From an uncultured Candidatus Saccharibacteria bacterium (lineage in GTDB: Bacteria > Patescibacteriota > Saccharimonadia > Saccharimonadales > UBA4665): DNA of 12,122 bases. Below, in pieces: positions 1 through 5,261 of the stretch. Numbering within the stretch: position 1 is the stretch's first letter; each line of letters opens with the position of its first letter. The stretch is taken from positions 1-12,122 of the forward strand of contig CALKHY010000077.1 of assembly GCA_937988795.1 (NCBI GenBank), written 5' to 3'. The position numbers and the translations under genes were made by a program. Under the pieces are notes generated by a model that did no database searches, was not told the origin of the DNA, and saw nothing but the letters and a program-made list of their open reading frames with translations.

Positions 1-497
1 CTATCATAGTAAGGCTGCGGGTTAGTCGGATCATACAAATGCTCTTCGCCGTTGCTGCCCTGAATAAACAAAAAAACGTGTGCTTCCGGCTGGGGCGTCC
101 CCTCGGCATCAAGCTGTCCCGTCTCCAGCACCGGATTAAATCCAAGGATTTGTAACACATTATTTGCTACTGCCGCCCTTTCTGAACAAACAGCTACACT
201 TTTGAGATCGGTGATTGACTTGACTTCAGTATCATCATCGAGGATATCCCCAAGCAGCTGCCAACGCTTTTTGACATTGCCAGCCACGCTACCAAAATAT
301 ACCTGCTGTGTATACTGGGCTGTACGAATGGCTGCGTTCAGGTAAGCCCTCACTGGATCCCCGCCTACTTTTTCGAAAATTTTGTGGTACGTGGTGTACA
401 GGAGTGGCGCTATGTGGTCGTAAATTGTCGGGTCGTCCAATTTATAGTCTTTACCCATGCCCTGGGGGCTAATTAGAGCATCAGGGCCAATGTAACC
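1..497 (-). pseudogene. Transglutaminase/cysteine-protease-like domain, open frame after an in-frame TAG, cut by window edge
   Basis: This open frame runs without a stop from the codon after the TAG at 498-500 to the window edge, about 165 codons, in the same frame as the 62-codon ORF upstream. It contains VCSERAAVANNVLQILGF, then EAHVFLFI, then LYDPTNP. That order of Cys, His and Asp matches the catalytic triad layout of transglutaminase-like and related cysteine peptidases, where the Cys starts a helix and a DPT-type motif follows the His. The family call is by pattern only. The only in-frame ATG near the start is at 456-458 and has no convincing ribosome binding site, so independent translation is doubtful. 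The reading across the TAG is smooth (GGGNF, stop, GYIGPDALISPQG), so a nonsense mutation of one longer gene is the simplest view. A+T content is higher than in mutM next door, suggesting accessory DNA. Confidence 0.45.
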
Positions 498-686
498 CTA
501 AAAATTGCCGCCACCAAGGCTGATCACATACCCGTCGGCTGCCGTTTTTTCTAACGACTCTCGGCGATCTCGAACAAAAGCCATCGCAGCCTCTTGATAC
601 TCTTCAGGGGGAAGATCAAAGAGGGACAAGAAGTGCGCGCGGACCTGTTCGATACCGTTATCTGTTTTGATTTCTGACTCTGACAT
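498..686 (-). CDS. N-terminal 62-residue part of the interrupted transglutaminase-like gene
   Basis: The ORF starts at ATG 684-686 and ends at TAG 498-500. It is acidic and predicted helical, with no signal peptide or membrane segment, and I recognise no domain in it. It lies directly upstream of and in frame with the open reading frame at 1-497, and the sequence on either side of the TAG reads like one protein, so this is probably the N-terminal part of a broken gene rather than a complete small protein. No Shine-Dalgarno sequence precedes the ATG. A good sigma-70 type promoter lies about 40 nt upstream (727-755). The alternatives are a genuine 62-residue protein, TAG readthrough, or a base error in the assembly. 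Confidence 0.5.
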   Translation of the reverse strand: MSESEIKTDNGIEQVRAHFLSLFDLPPEEYQEAAMAFVRDRRESLEKTAADGYVISLGGGNF

Positions 687-726
687 GGTGATGTTTGTTT
701 TTGTTCTATGTAGTGAAACTAGTAAA

Positions 727-755
727 ACAATAGCACATTTTTATAAAAATATCAA
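727..755 (-). promoter_or_regulatory. Sigma-70 type promoter for the interrupted transglutaminase-like gene
   Basis: On the minus strand TTGATA (755-750) is followed after exactly 17 nt by TATTGT (732-727). Transcription would begin near 720, giving a leader of about 34 nt before ATG 686. The spacer is A/T-rich. The match is by eye. Confidence 0.5.
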
Positions 756-783
756 CCATCCGTAATCCCTAAGGCTATCCACT

Positions 784-812
784 ATGTAGACAGTTTGATT
801 AATGCTCTACAT
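784..812. repeat. 7-bp inverted repeat downstream of mutM
   Basis: ATGTAGA (784-790) and TCTACAT (806-812) are perfect inverted arms separated by 15 nt. A further copy of CTATGTAG lies at 706-713. It sits just after the end of mutM but is followed by no U-tract, so a terminator role is weak; it could also be an operator for the gene at 686. Confidence 0.25.
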
Positions 813-843
813 GGCGGGAGTAAAACTGACCCGCAAACGTCAC

Positions 844-1716
844 CTAGTACTGCTGACATGCAGGACAAATGTGTGTGCCGCGGCCGGCGGCGCGGATTTT
901 GATGATGGTGGTGTTGGGATGACGCGGGCAGGGCTGGCCTTCGCGGCGGAAGACTTGGGCGAACGGGAGGTAACTGCCGCGCTTGCCTTCATGGTTGACG
1001 TAATTTCTGTCTGTAAAGCCGCCTTTTTCTATGGACAGGCGGAGGATGTGGCACAGTTCGGTGTAAAGTGTCTTAAGCTTGGTCTTCGGTACGTCCATGA
1101 CGCGCGTCAGCGGATGGATTTTGGCCGCCCACAACGACTCATCGGCGTAAATGTTACCGATGCCGGCGATGATCGTCTGGTCAAGCAGTACGGCCTTGAT
1201 GCCGCTCTTGGGGCGGCACATGAGTCGCGTTACGAAATCGTCCGCCGTAAACGTGTCGGCCAGCGGCTCGGGCCCGACTTTCTTAAAGAAATCCAGCTCT
1301 TCCACCTCGATCGTTGGCAGTAGACGCACCCAGCCGAACTTACGCTGGTCGTTAAAGAACAGTTTGCTGCCGTCCTCGAACGCAAAAATCACGCGGGTGG
1401 ATTTGTCTGGCAGCTCGCCCACCAGACTATCTGTCGGATGTCCTGCTCCAAAGTTGACGGCCGCGCTGCGGAAGACCAGCTGGCCAGTCATTTTGAGGTG
1501 GATGACGAGGGAATATTTGCTGTCCAAACCAACGATGAGCACTTTGGCCCGCCGGCGAATATCCGTGATAGTTGCACCAACGAGGAAACGCTGCACGTCC
1601 GATTCGGCGTTCGGAAAACTCTTAGGCCAGTCGTGCGCGACGTCAATAACGCGGCGCCCAGGCAAGAGGGCGCTCAAGCCGATTCGAATCGTCTCCACTT
1701 CGGGTAATTCTGGCAT
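844..1716 (-). CDS. mutM: Formamidopyrimidine-DNA glycosylase (Fpg/MutM)
   Basis: Bifunctional base-excision repair enzyme that removes oxidised purines such as 8-oxoguanine and nicks the abasic site. The 290-residue protein begins MPELPEVETI, giving the N-terminal catalytic Pro2 (Schiff base) and Glu3, with the conserved Lys58 in RRRAKVL, the helix-two-turn-helix Asn in GIGNIYADESLW, and a C-terminal zinc finger at about 263-287. The finger reads Cys263-x2-His266, then Cys284-x2-Cys287, so His replaces the usual second Cys; Arg279 in GRGT, which contacts the lesion, is kept. Length and domain order are normal for the family. The start is fixed by the required MPELPE terminus. A TACACT -10 box ends 7 nt before the ATG, so the mRNA may be leaderless. 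The gene diverges from the small DciA-like gene across 24 bp. Confidence 0.97.
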   Translation of the reverse strand: MPELPEVETIRIGLSALLPGRRVIDVAHDWPKSFPNAESDVQRFLVGATITDIRRRAKVLIVGLDSKYSLVIHLKMTGQLVFRSAAVNFGAGHPTDSLVGELPDKSTRVIFAFEDGSKLFFNDQRKFGWVRLLPTIEVEELDFFKKVGPEPLADTFTADDFVTRLMCRPKSGIKAVLLDQTIIAGIGNIYADESLWAAKIHPLTRVMDVPKTKLKTLYTELCHILRLSIEKGGFTDRNYVNHEGKRGSYLPFAQVFRREGQPCPRHPNTTIIKIRAAGRGTHICPACQQY

Positions 1717-1723
1717 ACCCTTT

Positions 1724-1733
1724 AGTGTACACT
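1724..1733. promoter_or_regulatory. Palindromic shared -10 region for divergent mutM and DciA-like gene
   Basis: AGTGTACACT is a perfect 10-bp palindrome centred exactly midway between the two start codons (1716 minus, 1741 plus). On each strand it presents TACACT, a 4/6 match to TATAAT, ending 7 nt before the ATG. Both transcripts would therefore start at or next to their ATG. No good -35 box is visible on either side. It could equally be a bound operator; the geometry is seen, the function is inferred. Confidence 0.45.
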
Positions 1734-1740
1734 GTTAGAT

Positions 1741-1977
1741 ATGGAAAGTGTTGCAGAAATCCTGGGACGTTACAGTCCGGAGGAGCCTGACGAGATCGGC
1801 GCAATTAAACGCTACATCCTGCAGGAATTCGGCGTCAAGGCGCGGGTGGGTCTGCATGGCGAGACGCTGGTGGTAACTGTCCATAGCGCGGCACTGGCCA
1901 ATGCCCTGCGCCTCAAAATACTTGCCCTGCAAAAAGCAGCCAACACCAAGCGCAAAATCATGTTCCGCATCGGCTAG
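1741..1977 (+). CDS. Small DciA/DUF721-like protein
   Basis: A 78-residue soluble basic protein. Its second half, GETLVVTVHSAALANALRL followed by KIMFRIG, resembles the C-terminal half of the DUF721/DciA family, in which a strand ending in a Ser-Ser/Ala-x-x-x-x-LR helix is followed by a short final strand. DciA proteins help load the replicative helicase DnaB in bacteria without DnaC. The N-terminal part (SVAEILGRY, then IGAIKRYILQEFG) is short compared with full DciA proteins, so this would be a minimal version. The start is ATG 1741 because an in-frame TAG lies at 1723-1725; there is no Shine-Dalgarno sequence, but a TACACT box ends 7 nt upstream. It diverges from mutM and converges with the unknown gene ending at 2007. 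The family call is by pattern and tentative. Confidence 0.6.
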   Translation: MESVAEILGRYSPEEPDEIGAIKRYILQEFGVKARVGLHGETLVVTVHSAALANALRLKILALQKAANTKRKIMFRIG

Positions 1978-2006
1978 ACTAACATCTCGGGAGGGGTGAC
2001 GCCCTG

Positions 2007-2567
2007 CTAGCTCAAACCGGTTCCCCGGACAAACTCCCCAAAGTCCGGGATTTGCTCGCGGAACAAAGTGCGGATAATACGGGCATTGCCGCGGAACGTA
2101 CCGCGATCGCAGGTAGTAGTCCAAAGACTCTGGACGGTATCAGAGCCGGTGATGATCTGGAACGTGTACGTCAGGCCGGTCGGACAGTAGCCGCGGCTGT
2201 CTTCGCGCTCTGGGTTGGTGTCGCCCCGGGTGTAGCCCTGCAGGTCAATAGCGCGCAGGAACGTCGCGTAGGCGCTTTCGTTGCTGGGGTATGTCCTGCT
2301 GTCGATAACGTTGCCCTCGTAGCCGCTGATCATCTCGATGGTATTGGAAGACCGGCCAACAGTAACCCGAACCGAACGGTGCTCCTGATCGGCCTTGACT
2401 GGTCCGGTTATGATCATGCGCATAACCGTCTGGGTTTTGCTGTAATCAATCAGGTCGATCTGATCAGCCGGACGGCCGCCGCCGCTCAGGCCGCGGATCA
2501 CCAAAACAGCAACCAGTACGACCAGTGCGACTGTAGCTACAAATCCAAGGATAAATCGGAAATTCAT
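2007..2567 (-). CDS. Membrane-anchored protein of unknown function, under the palindromic operator
   Basis: From ATG 2565-2567 the product has 186 residues. It begins MNFRFILGFVATVALVVLV with one strong transmembrane helix (about 4-25), then a Gly-rich linker (RGLSGGG), then a domain of about 155 residues that should lie outside the cytoplasm. Two cysteines (in GYCPTG and TTCDRG) sit about 30 residues apart and could form a disulfide. I do not recognise the domain. A GTG at 2580-2582 would add five residues; I prefer the ATG because the hydrophobic helix then starts at the usual place and TAAGGTG lies upstream as a possible ribosome binding site. A strong promoter (2599-2627) overlaps a copy of the palindromic operator also found next to the PaaX-like regulator gene, so this gene is probably part of that regulator's set. 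Confidence 0.75.
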   Translation of the reverse strand: MNFRFILGFVATVALVVLVAVLVIRGLSGGGRPADQIDLIDYSKTQTVMRMIITGPVKADQEHRSVRVTVGRSSNTIEMISGYEGNVIDSRTYPSNESAYATFLRAIDLQGYTRGDTNPEREDSRGYCPTGLTYTFQIITGSDTVQSLWTTTCDRGTFRGNARIIRTLFREQIPDFGEFVRGTGLS

Positions 2568-2598
2568 ATGTCCAGCGAACACCTTATACTCTGGACAA

Positions 2599-2627
2599 AT
2601 TATAACATAATGGTGCTATAGCATCAA
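2599..2627 (-). promoter_or_regulatory. Promoter of the membrane-anchored gene, -35 inside the operator
   Basis: On the minus strand TTGATG (2627-2622) is followed after exactly 17 nt by a perfect TATAAT (2604-2599). This is the best promoter match in the window. Transcription would start near 2592. The TTGATG hexamer is the right arm of operator copy 1, so a protein bound there would cover the -35 box. Confidence 0.7.
2611..2627. promoter_or_regulatory. Palindromic operator, copy 1
   Basis: TGGTGCTATAGCATCAA. The core TGCTATAGCA is perfectly symmetric about 2618/2619; the left arm has G where the full palindrome (5187-5208) has A, and the outer T run is missing on the left. It lies over the promoter of the membrane-anchored unknown gene. 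Presumed binding site of the PaaX/Cas2-like regulator (inference). Confidence 0.6.
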
Positions 2628-2640
2628 TTTTACTTACTGA

Positions 2641-3063
2641 TTACAAATCCAGCGTCTTAAGACCGGTGTTCTCGTCCAACTTACGCCTGGTCGGCTGGTA
2701 GGCCCGGTGGATGAACAATTCGAGCGTGCCACCAGCCGTCAGGTCCTTTACGTGCCCGCCGACCGTCTGGTATTGCTCGTCGCTTAATACGCCGTGAAGG
2801 TGGAATATAAACGTTCCGTCCTCGTCGTAAGCCAGGTTGCCGGTAAGTGAGACGATCTCGCGCACGCCCTCAAACTGCCGCCAGACGTACTCTTTCTTTT
2901 CCAGATCGTAGTAGCCGAGCGTCGCTTCCAGTGCGGCGCCCAGGCCGCTGACCCACGCGCCTTCGATCTTGGTTTCGGCTGCAAACCGCTCCAGCGACTC
3001 GGTCAGCTTTTCACCCTTGTCCAGACGTATCAGGTAGTTATAGCCGTCGAACGAATACTTCAT
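2641..3063 (-). CDS. PPC/DUF296 domain protein
   Basis: From ATG 3061-3063 the product has 140 residues and is almost entirely one PPC (DUF296) domain. Diagnostic features are WVSGLGAALEATLGYYD near residues 37-53 and FHLHGVL then GGHV, whose three histidines match the conserved metal-site His of bacterial members. PPC proteins form trimers; plant homologues carry AT-hooks and bind DNA, and bacterial stand-alone forms have no settled role. No AT-hook is present here. The frame is open further upstream to 3138, but that would overlap the start of the divergent SIMPL gene and the extra residues look unrelated to the family. TACACT (3075-3070) ends 6 nt before this ATG, again predicting a leaderless message. 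The stop lies just upstream of the promoter of the next minus-strand gene. Confidence 0.85.
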   Translation of the reverse strand: MKYSFDGYNYLIRLDKGEKLTESLERFAAETKIEGAWVSGLGAALEATLGYYDLEKKEYVWRQFEGVREIVSLTGNLAYDEDGTFIFHLHGVLSDEQYQTVGGHVKDLTAGGTLELFIHRAYQPTRRKLDENTGLKTLDL

Positions 3064-3069
3064 GCTTCC

Positions 3070-3075
3070 AGTGTA
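3070..3075 (-). promoter_or_regulatory. -10 box for the PPC-domain gene
   Basis: TACACT on the minus strand, 6 nt before the ATG at 3063, the same hexamer and spacing as at mutM. No clear -35 box. The adjacent inverted repeat (3076-3094) starts at the next base. Confidence 0.4.
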
Positions 3076-3094
3076 GCAGGTTGACGAAACCTGC
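3076..3094. repeat. Perfect 7-bp inverted repeat between divergent PPC and SIMPL genes
   Basis: GCAGGTT (3076-3082) and AACCTGC (3088-3094) flank GACGA. It lies immediately upstream of the PPC gene's -10 box and upstream of the SIMPL gene's ribosome binding site, a natural place for an operator acting on both genes. The sequence is unrelated to the operator family at 4512 and 5187. Confidence 0.45.
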
Positions 3095-3128
3095 GGCGCG
3101 GGCGAAACTAAACATAAGGAGTATTTGT

Positions 3129-3878
3129 ATGGAGTCACGACGCAAATTAAATATCAGCTTGGATTATCGCCTAATTTCAATTGTGTTGCTCGCTGTTATT
3201 GCGGCAATGCTGTTTGCCTGGCGGCCATGGAACGCAAGCAAAACCAGTGACCGCACGATCGACGTCACCGGCACGGCCACAGTAAGCGCCCGCCCTGACG
3301 AATTTATCTTTTACCCGGCATACGAGTTCAAAAACGTCGACAAAGATGCCGCCCTGGAGCAAATGACTGCCAAGGGCAACGAGGTGGTGGCCGGCCTCAA
3401 GAACCTGGGCGTAGAGGATAAAGACATCAAGACCAACTCCGATGCCTGGGCATACCCCACTGCCGTGCGCGGCGAAGGCGGCAGCAATGAGACTACCTAC
3501 ACCTTACGACTAACCGTTACAGTGCGAAACGACGAACTTGCCCAGAAGGTGCAGGACTACCTAGTATCCACCACGCCGACTGGCACAATTTCGCCGCAGG
3601 CCACCTTTAGCGAAGCCAAGCGCAAGGAGATCGAAACGCAGGCGCGCGAGGATGCCATCAAAGATGCGCGCCGCAAGGCCGAACAATCCGCCAAAGACCT
3701 CGGCTTTAAGCTGGCTGATGTAAAGACCGTCAACGACGCCTCGGGCTTTGGCACCTACCCGATATTCAACGGCCTCATTGCCGAGACCAGAGACAACATC
3801 GCCAGCACTTCCCTATCCATCCGCCCCGGCGAAAACAAACTCACCTACTCGGTAACTGTCACTTACTACATCAAGTAA
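3129..3878 (+). CDS. SIMPL (DUF541) domain protein, membrane anchored
   Basis: The 249-residue product begins with a basic N-terminus (MESRRKLN) followed by a transmembrane helix at about 14-32 (LISIVLLAVIAAMLFAW), a signal anchor or uncleaved signal. The rest is a SIMPL/DUF541 domain: IDVTGTATVSARPDEF at the start, the long central helix rich in Ala, Lys and Glu (AREDAIKDARRKAEQSAKDLGF), and the closing strand YSVTVTYYI. Members are exported proteins, some linked to oxidative stress or outer-surface assembly, mostly without a known biochemical role. The start is fixed by AAGGAG at 3116-3121, 7 nt before ATG 3129; the frame is open upstream but has no such signal. It diverges from the PPC gene and runs tail to tail with the HAD gene with only 7 nt between stops. 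Confidence 0.9.
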   Translation: MESRRKLNISLDYRLISIVLLAVIAAMLFAWRPWNASKTSDRTIDVTGTATVSARPDEFIFYPAYEFKNVDKDAALEQMTAKGNEVVAGLKNLGVEDKDIKTNSDAWAYPTAVRGEGGSNETTYTLRLTVTVRNDELAQKVQDYLVSTTPTGTISPQATFSEAKRKEIETQAREDAIKDARRKAEQSAKDLGFKLADVKTVNDASGFGTYPIFNGLIAETRDNIASTSLSIRPGENKLTYSVTVTYYIK

Positions 3879-3885
3879 CGCCAGG

Positions 3886-4455
3886 CTACTCCGTAAGTGC
3901 CGCAAACTCACGCTGAAAATCGGTCAGATCTTTAAACAGAATGGCATGCATACCCACTGCTTTGGCGCCGTTTACATATTCCTCGTGGTCGTCCGTAAAG
4001 ACAATCTCTTCTGGTTTAACACCCAGGCGCTCTGCCGCCAGGCGGTAGATGGCCGGGTCGGGCTTAAGCAGGCCCGCCTCACCGGACAGAACCAGGACGT
4101 CGAACAAATCGAGCAGCTCCTTTGGCACCTTTTGCTCCAGCGATGCGCGCGTGACGTTACTGAGCATGCCGATTTTGTAGCGCGGCTTGAGCTCGCGGAT
4201 GTAATCGAACACCTCAAGATTCGGCTGCTGGTCTGCCCGCATCGCCGCACGATACGCATCAATAGAAATACCGAGACGGTCACTCACAAGCATCGCCAGC
4301 TGGTCGCTCGTAATCTTGCCCAAATTTACCTTATCCAGCAGACTGTCCAGAAACGCACCGTCTCTCTCCAAATCACCGCCAAGCTTGCGGTACACCGTCC
4401 AATACCCCTGCCCCACCAACACCCCAAAACAGTCAAAAACCACAGCCTTAATCAT
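3886..4455 (-). CDS. HAD-superfamily hydrolase
   Basis: The 189-residue protein has all four HAD motifs: motif I VVFDCFGVL with nucleophile Asp8, motif II Ser99 in MLSN, motif III Lys131 in LLKPDP, and motif IV FTDDHEEYV with Asp155 and Asp156. A helical cap lies between residues 15 and 75, as in the subfamily that includes beta-phosphoglucomutase-like enzymes, haloacid dehalogenases and YihX. The usual second Asp of motif I (DxD) is Phe10, as in haloacid dehalogenase-type members, so simple phosphatase activity should not be assumed. The substrate is unknown. Two promoters are possible: TTGATG-16-TATGAT at 4526-4499, with its -35 box in operator copy 2, and a TAGAAT (4467-4462) that ends 6 nt before the ATG. 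The gene diverges from the PaaX-like regulator. Confidence 0.92.
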   Translation of the reverse strand: MIKAVVFDCFGVLVGQGYWTVYRKLGGDLERDGAFLDSLLDKVNLGKITSDQLAMLVSDRLGISIDAYRAAMRADQQPNLEVFDYIRELKPRYKIGMLSNVTRASLEQKVPKELLDLFDVLVLSGEAGLLKPDPAIYRLAAERLGVKPEEIVFTDDHEEYVNGAKAVGMHAILFKDLTDFQREFAALTE

Positions 4456-4498
4456 GCGCTTATTCTATCAAAATGAATAGCCAAACCTTGAGACACAA

Positions 4499-4526
4499 AT
4501 CATAACTTTCAATGCTATAGCATCAA
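4499..4526 (-). promoter_or_regulatory. Promoter toward the HAD gene, -35 inside operator copy 2
   Basis: TTGATG (4526-4521) followed after 16 nt by TATGAT (4504-4499), 5/6 to consensus. The arrangement copies the promoter of the membrane-anchored gene at 2599-2627, where the operator arm also supplies the -35 box. Confidence 0.5.
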
Positions 4527-4527
4527 A
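4512..4527. promoter_or_regulatory. Palindromic operator, copy 2
   Basis: ATGCTATAGCATCAAA, with a perfect 12-bp symmetric core ATGCTATAGCAT centred on 4517/4518. It lies between the divergent HAD and regulator genes, covering the -35 regions on both strands, so one bound dimer could repress both directions, including the regulator's own gene. Confidence 0.65.
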
Positions 4528-4530
4528 TGT

Positions 4531-4539
4531 TAGTATAGT
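4531..4539 (+). promoter_or_regulatory. Putative -10 region of the regulator gene
   Basis: TAGTATAGT contains overlapping candidates TAGTAT (4531-4536) and TATAGT (4534-4539). The corresponding -35 position (TCAATG, 4509-4514) overlaps operator copy 2 and is a poor match. The ribosome binding site AGGGGGG follows at 4550-4556. Confidence 0.35.
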
Positions 4540-4559
4540 GCGGTGATACAGGGGGGTGG

Positions 4560-5153
4560 ATGAAAGAAAAAATCTTTGACAGAAATACGCGGCAAGCGGT
4601 GATGGATGGTATTTTGCGCTTTGTTGCCGGCGGCGGATTTTTGACCACTGCACTCCTCGTACCAAATGCCGCAAAAGTATTCGACAAGCAACTAATGAAA
4701 CTGCTGGACCGCCTGGATGAACGGGCCCGCGAGCGAGCACTCAAGCAAACGATCCACTACATGAAACAGCGCGGGCTGATCACTTACGAAACCCGCGATT
4801 ACCAGAATGGCATCCGTCTAACTCCAAAAGGCAAAGAAACACTAGCCAAGTCAGGCCTCGATGATCTTGCTATCCCCCGCCCTGATGTCTGGGATGAAAA
4901 ATGGCGGCTTGTCTTCTTCGACATTCCCGAAGACCTAAAACATCGACGCAATCTACTCAGTCGCCGCTTGCGCTGGCTAGGTTTCCAGCAGCTCCAAAAG
5001 AGCATCTGGATCCATCCCTTCCCCTGCCGCGCCGAACTGGAGGCCTTAACCGAATACATCGGCGTCCGCAAGTTCGTAACCTACGTCGAAATCTCCCAAA
5101 TCGACGGCGACGCCCAGCTCCGCCGTCGCTTCACCCACCTCCTCCACCCCTGA
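4560..5153 (+). CDS. PaaX-like regulator with Cas2-like domain and N-terminal hydrophobic helix
   Basis: The 197-residue product has three parts. Residues 18-37 (LRFVAGGGFLTTALLVP) are strongly hydrophobic and could span or dip into the membrane. Residues 55-98 form a winged-helix domain, with the recognition region TIHYMKQRGLITYETRD and a wing ending in RLTPKGKETL. Residues 111-190 form the Cas2/PaaX-type ferredoxin-like domain, with KWRLVFFDIPED, RRRLRWLGF-type spacing, LQKSIWIHPFPC and FVTYVEIS. PaaX of phenylacetate degradation has the same wHTH plus Cas2-like layout and binds palindromic operators. No CRISPR repeats or other cas genes are present, so a regulator is far more likely than an adaptation nuclease. 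AGGGGGG lies just upstream of ATG 4560. Operator copies 2 and 3 flank the gene, pointing to autoregulation; the ligand is unknown. The gene ends in TGA, so UGA is a stop in this genome. Confidence 0.85.
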   Translation: MKEKIFDRNTRQAVMDGILRFVAGGGFLTTALLVPNAAKVFDKQLMKLLDRLDERARERALKQTIHYMKQRGLITYETRDYQNGIRLTPKGKETLAKSGLDDLAIPRPDVWDEKWRLVFFDIPEDLKHRRNLLSRRLRWLGFQQLQKSIWIHPFPCRAELEALTEYIGVRKFVTYVEISQIDGDAQLRRRFTHLLHP

Positions 5154-5186
5154 ACCTCCCAGGGTGTCGCCCCACATAATCCAAAC

Positions 5187-5208
5187 TTTTGATGCTATAG
5201 CATCAAAA
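5187..5208. promoter_or_regulatory. Palindromic operator, copy 3 (full-length)
   Basis: A perfect 22-bp palindrome: TTTTGATGCTA (5187-5197) followed by its exact reverse complement TAGCATCAAAA (5198-5208). It is the longest and most symmetric of the three copies and defines the motif. It lies 33 bp after the regulator stop and upstream of a small basic ORF, and is not followed by a U-tract, so it does not look like a terminator. Confidence 0.65.
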
Positions 5209-5247
5209 ATGAGGATGATTTTGACTTTAGTGTTTACCAAGTGTTGT

Positions 5248-5253
5248 TACAAT
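5248..5253 (+). promoter_or_regulatory. -10 box upstream of the small basic ORF
   Basis: TACAAT, 5/6 to consensus, ending 8 nt before ATG 5262. A weak TTTAGT (5226-5231) is 16 nt upstream; TTGACT at 5221 is a better hexamer but 21 nt away, too far for normal spacing. It lies downstream of operator copy 3. Confidence 0.35.
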
Positions 5254-5261
5254 CTGCTGTT

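Noticed and set aside
1..686. Stop-codon reassignment explaining the in-frame TAG
   Set aside because: TAG ends mutM, polA, the HAD gene, the kinase gene and others at family-typical lengths, so it is a working stop.
802..1323. Plus-strand open frame of 173 codons over mutM
   Set aside because: Antisense shadow of mutM with no recognisable protein features.
3064..3138. Longer N-terminus for the PPC protein
   Set aside because: The extra 25 residues overlap the start of the divergent SIMPL gene and lie outside the family domain; ATG 3063 has a promoter signal at the usual distance.
4560..5153. A CRISPR-Cas adaptation gene (Cas2)
   Set aside because: The Cas2-like domain is fused to a winged helix as in PaaX, and the window has no repeats, spacers, cas1 or other cas gene.
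5148..5164. CCCTG/CAGGG hairpin at the end of the regulator gene as a terminator
   Set aside because: Only five base pairs and no U-tract follow it.
5187..5208. The 22-bp palindrome as a rho-independent terminator of the regulator gene
   Set aside because: It is A/T-rich at its base, is not followed by a U-tract, and the same core occurs twice more over promoters, which fits an operator much better.
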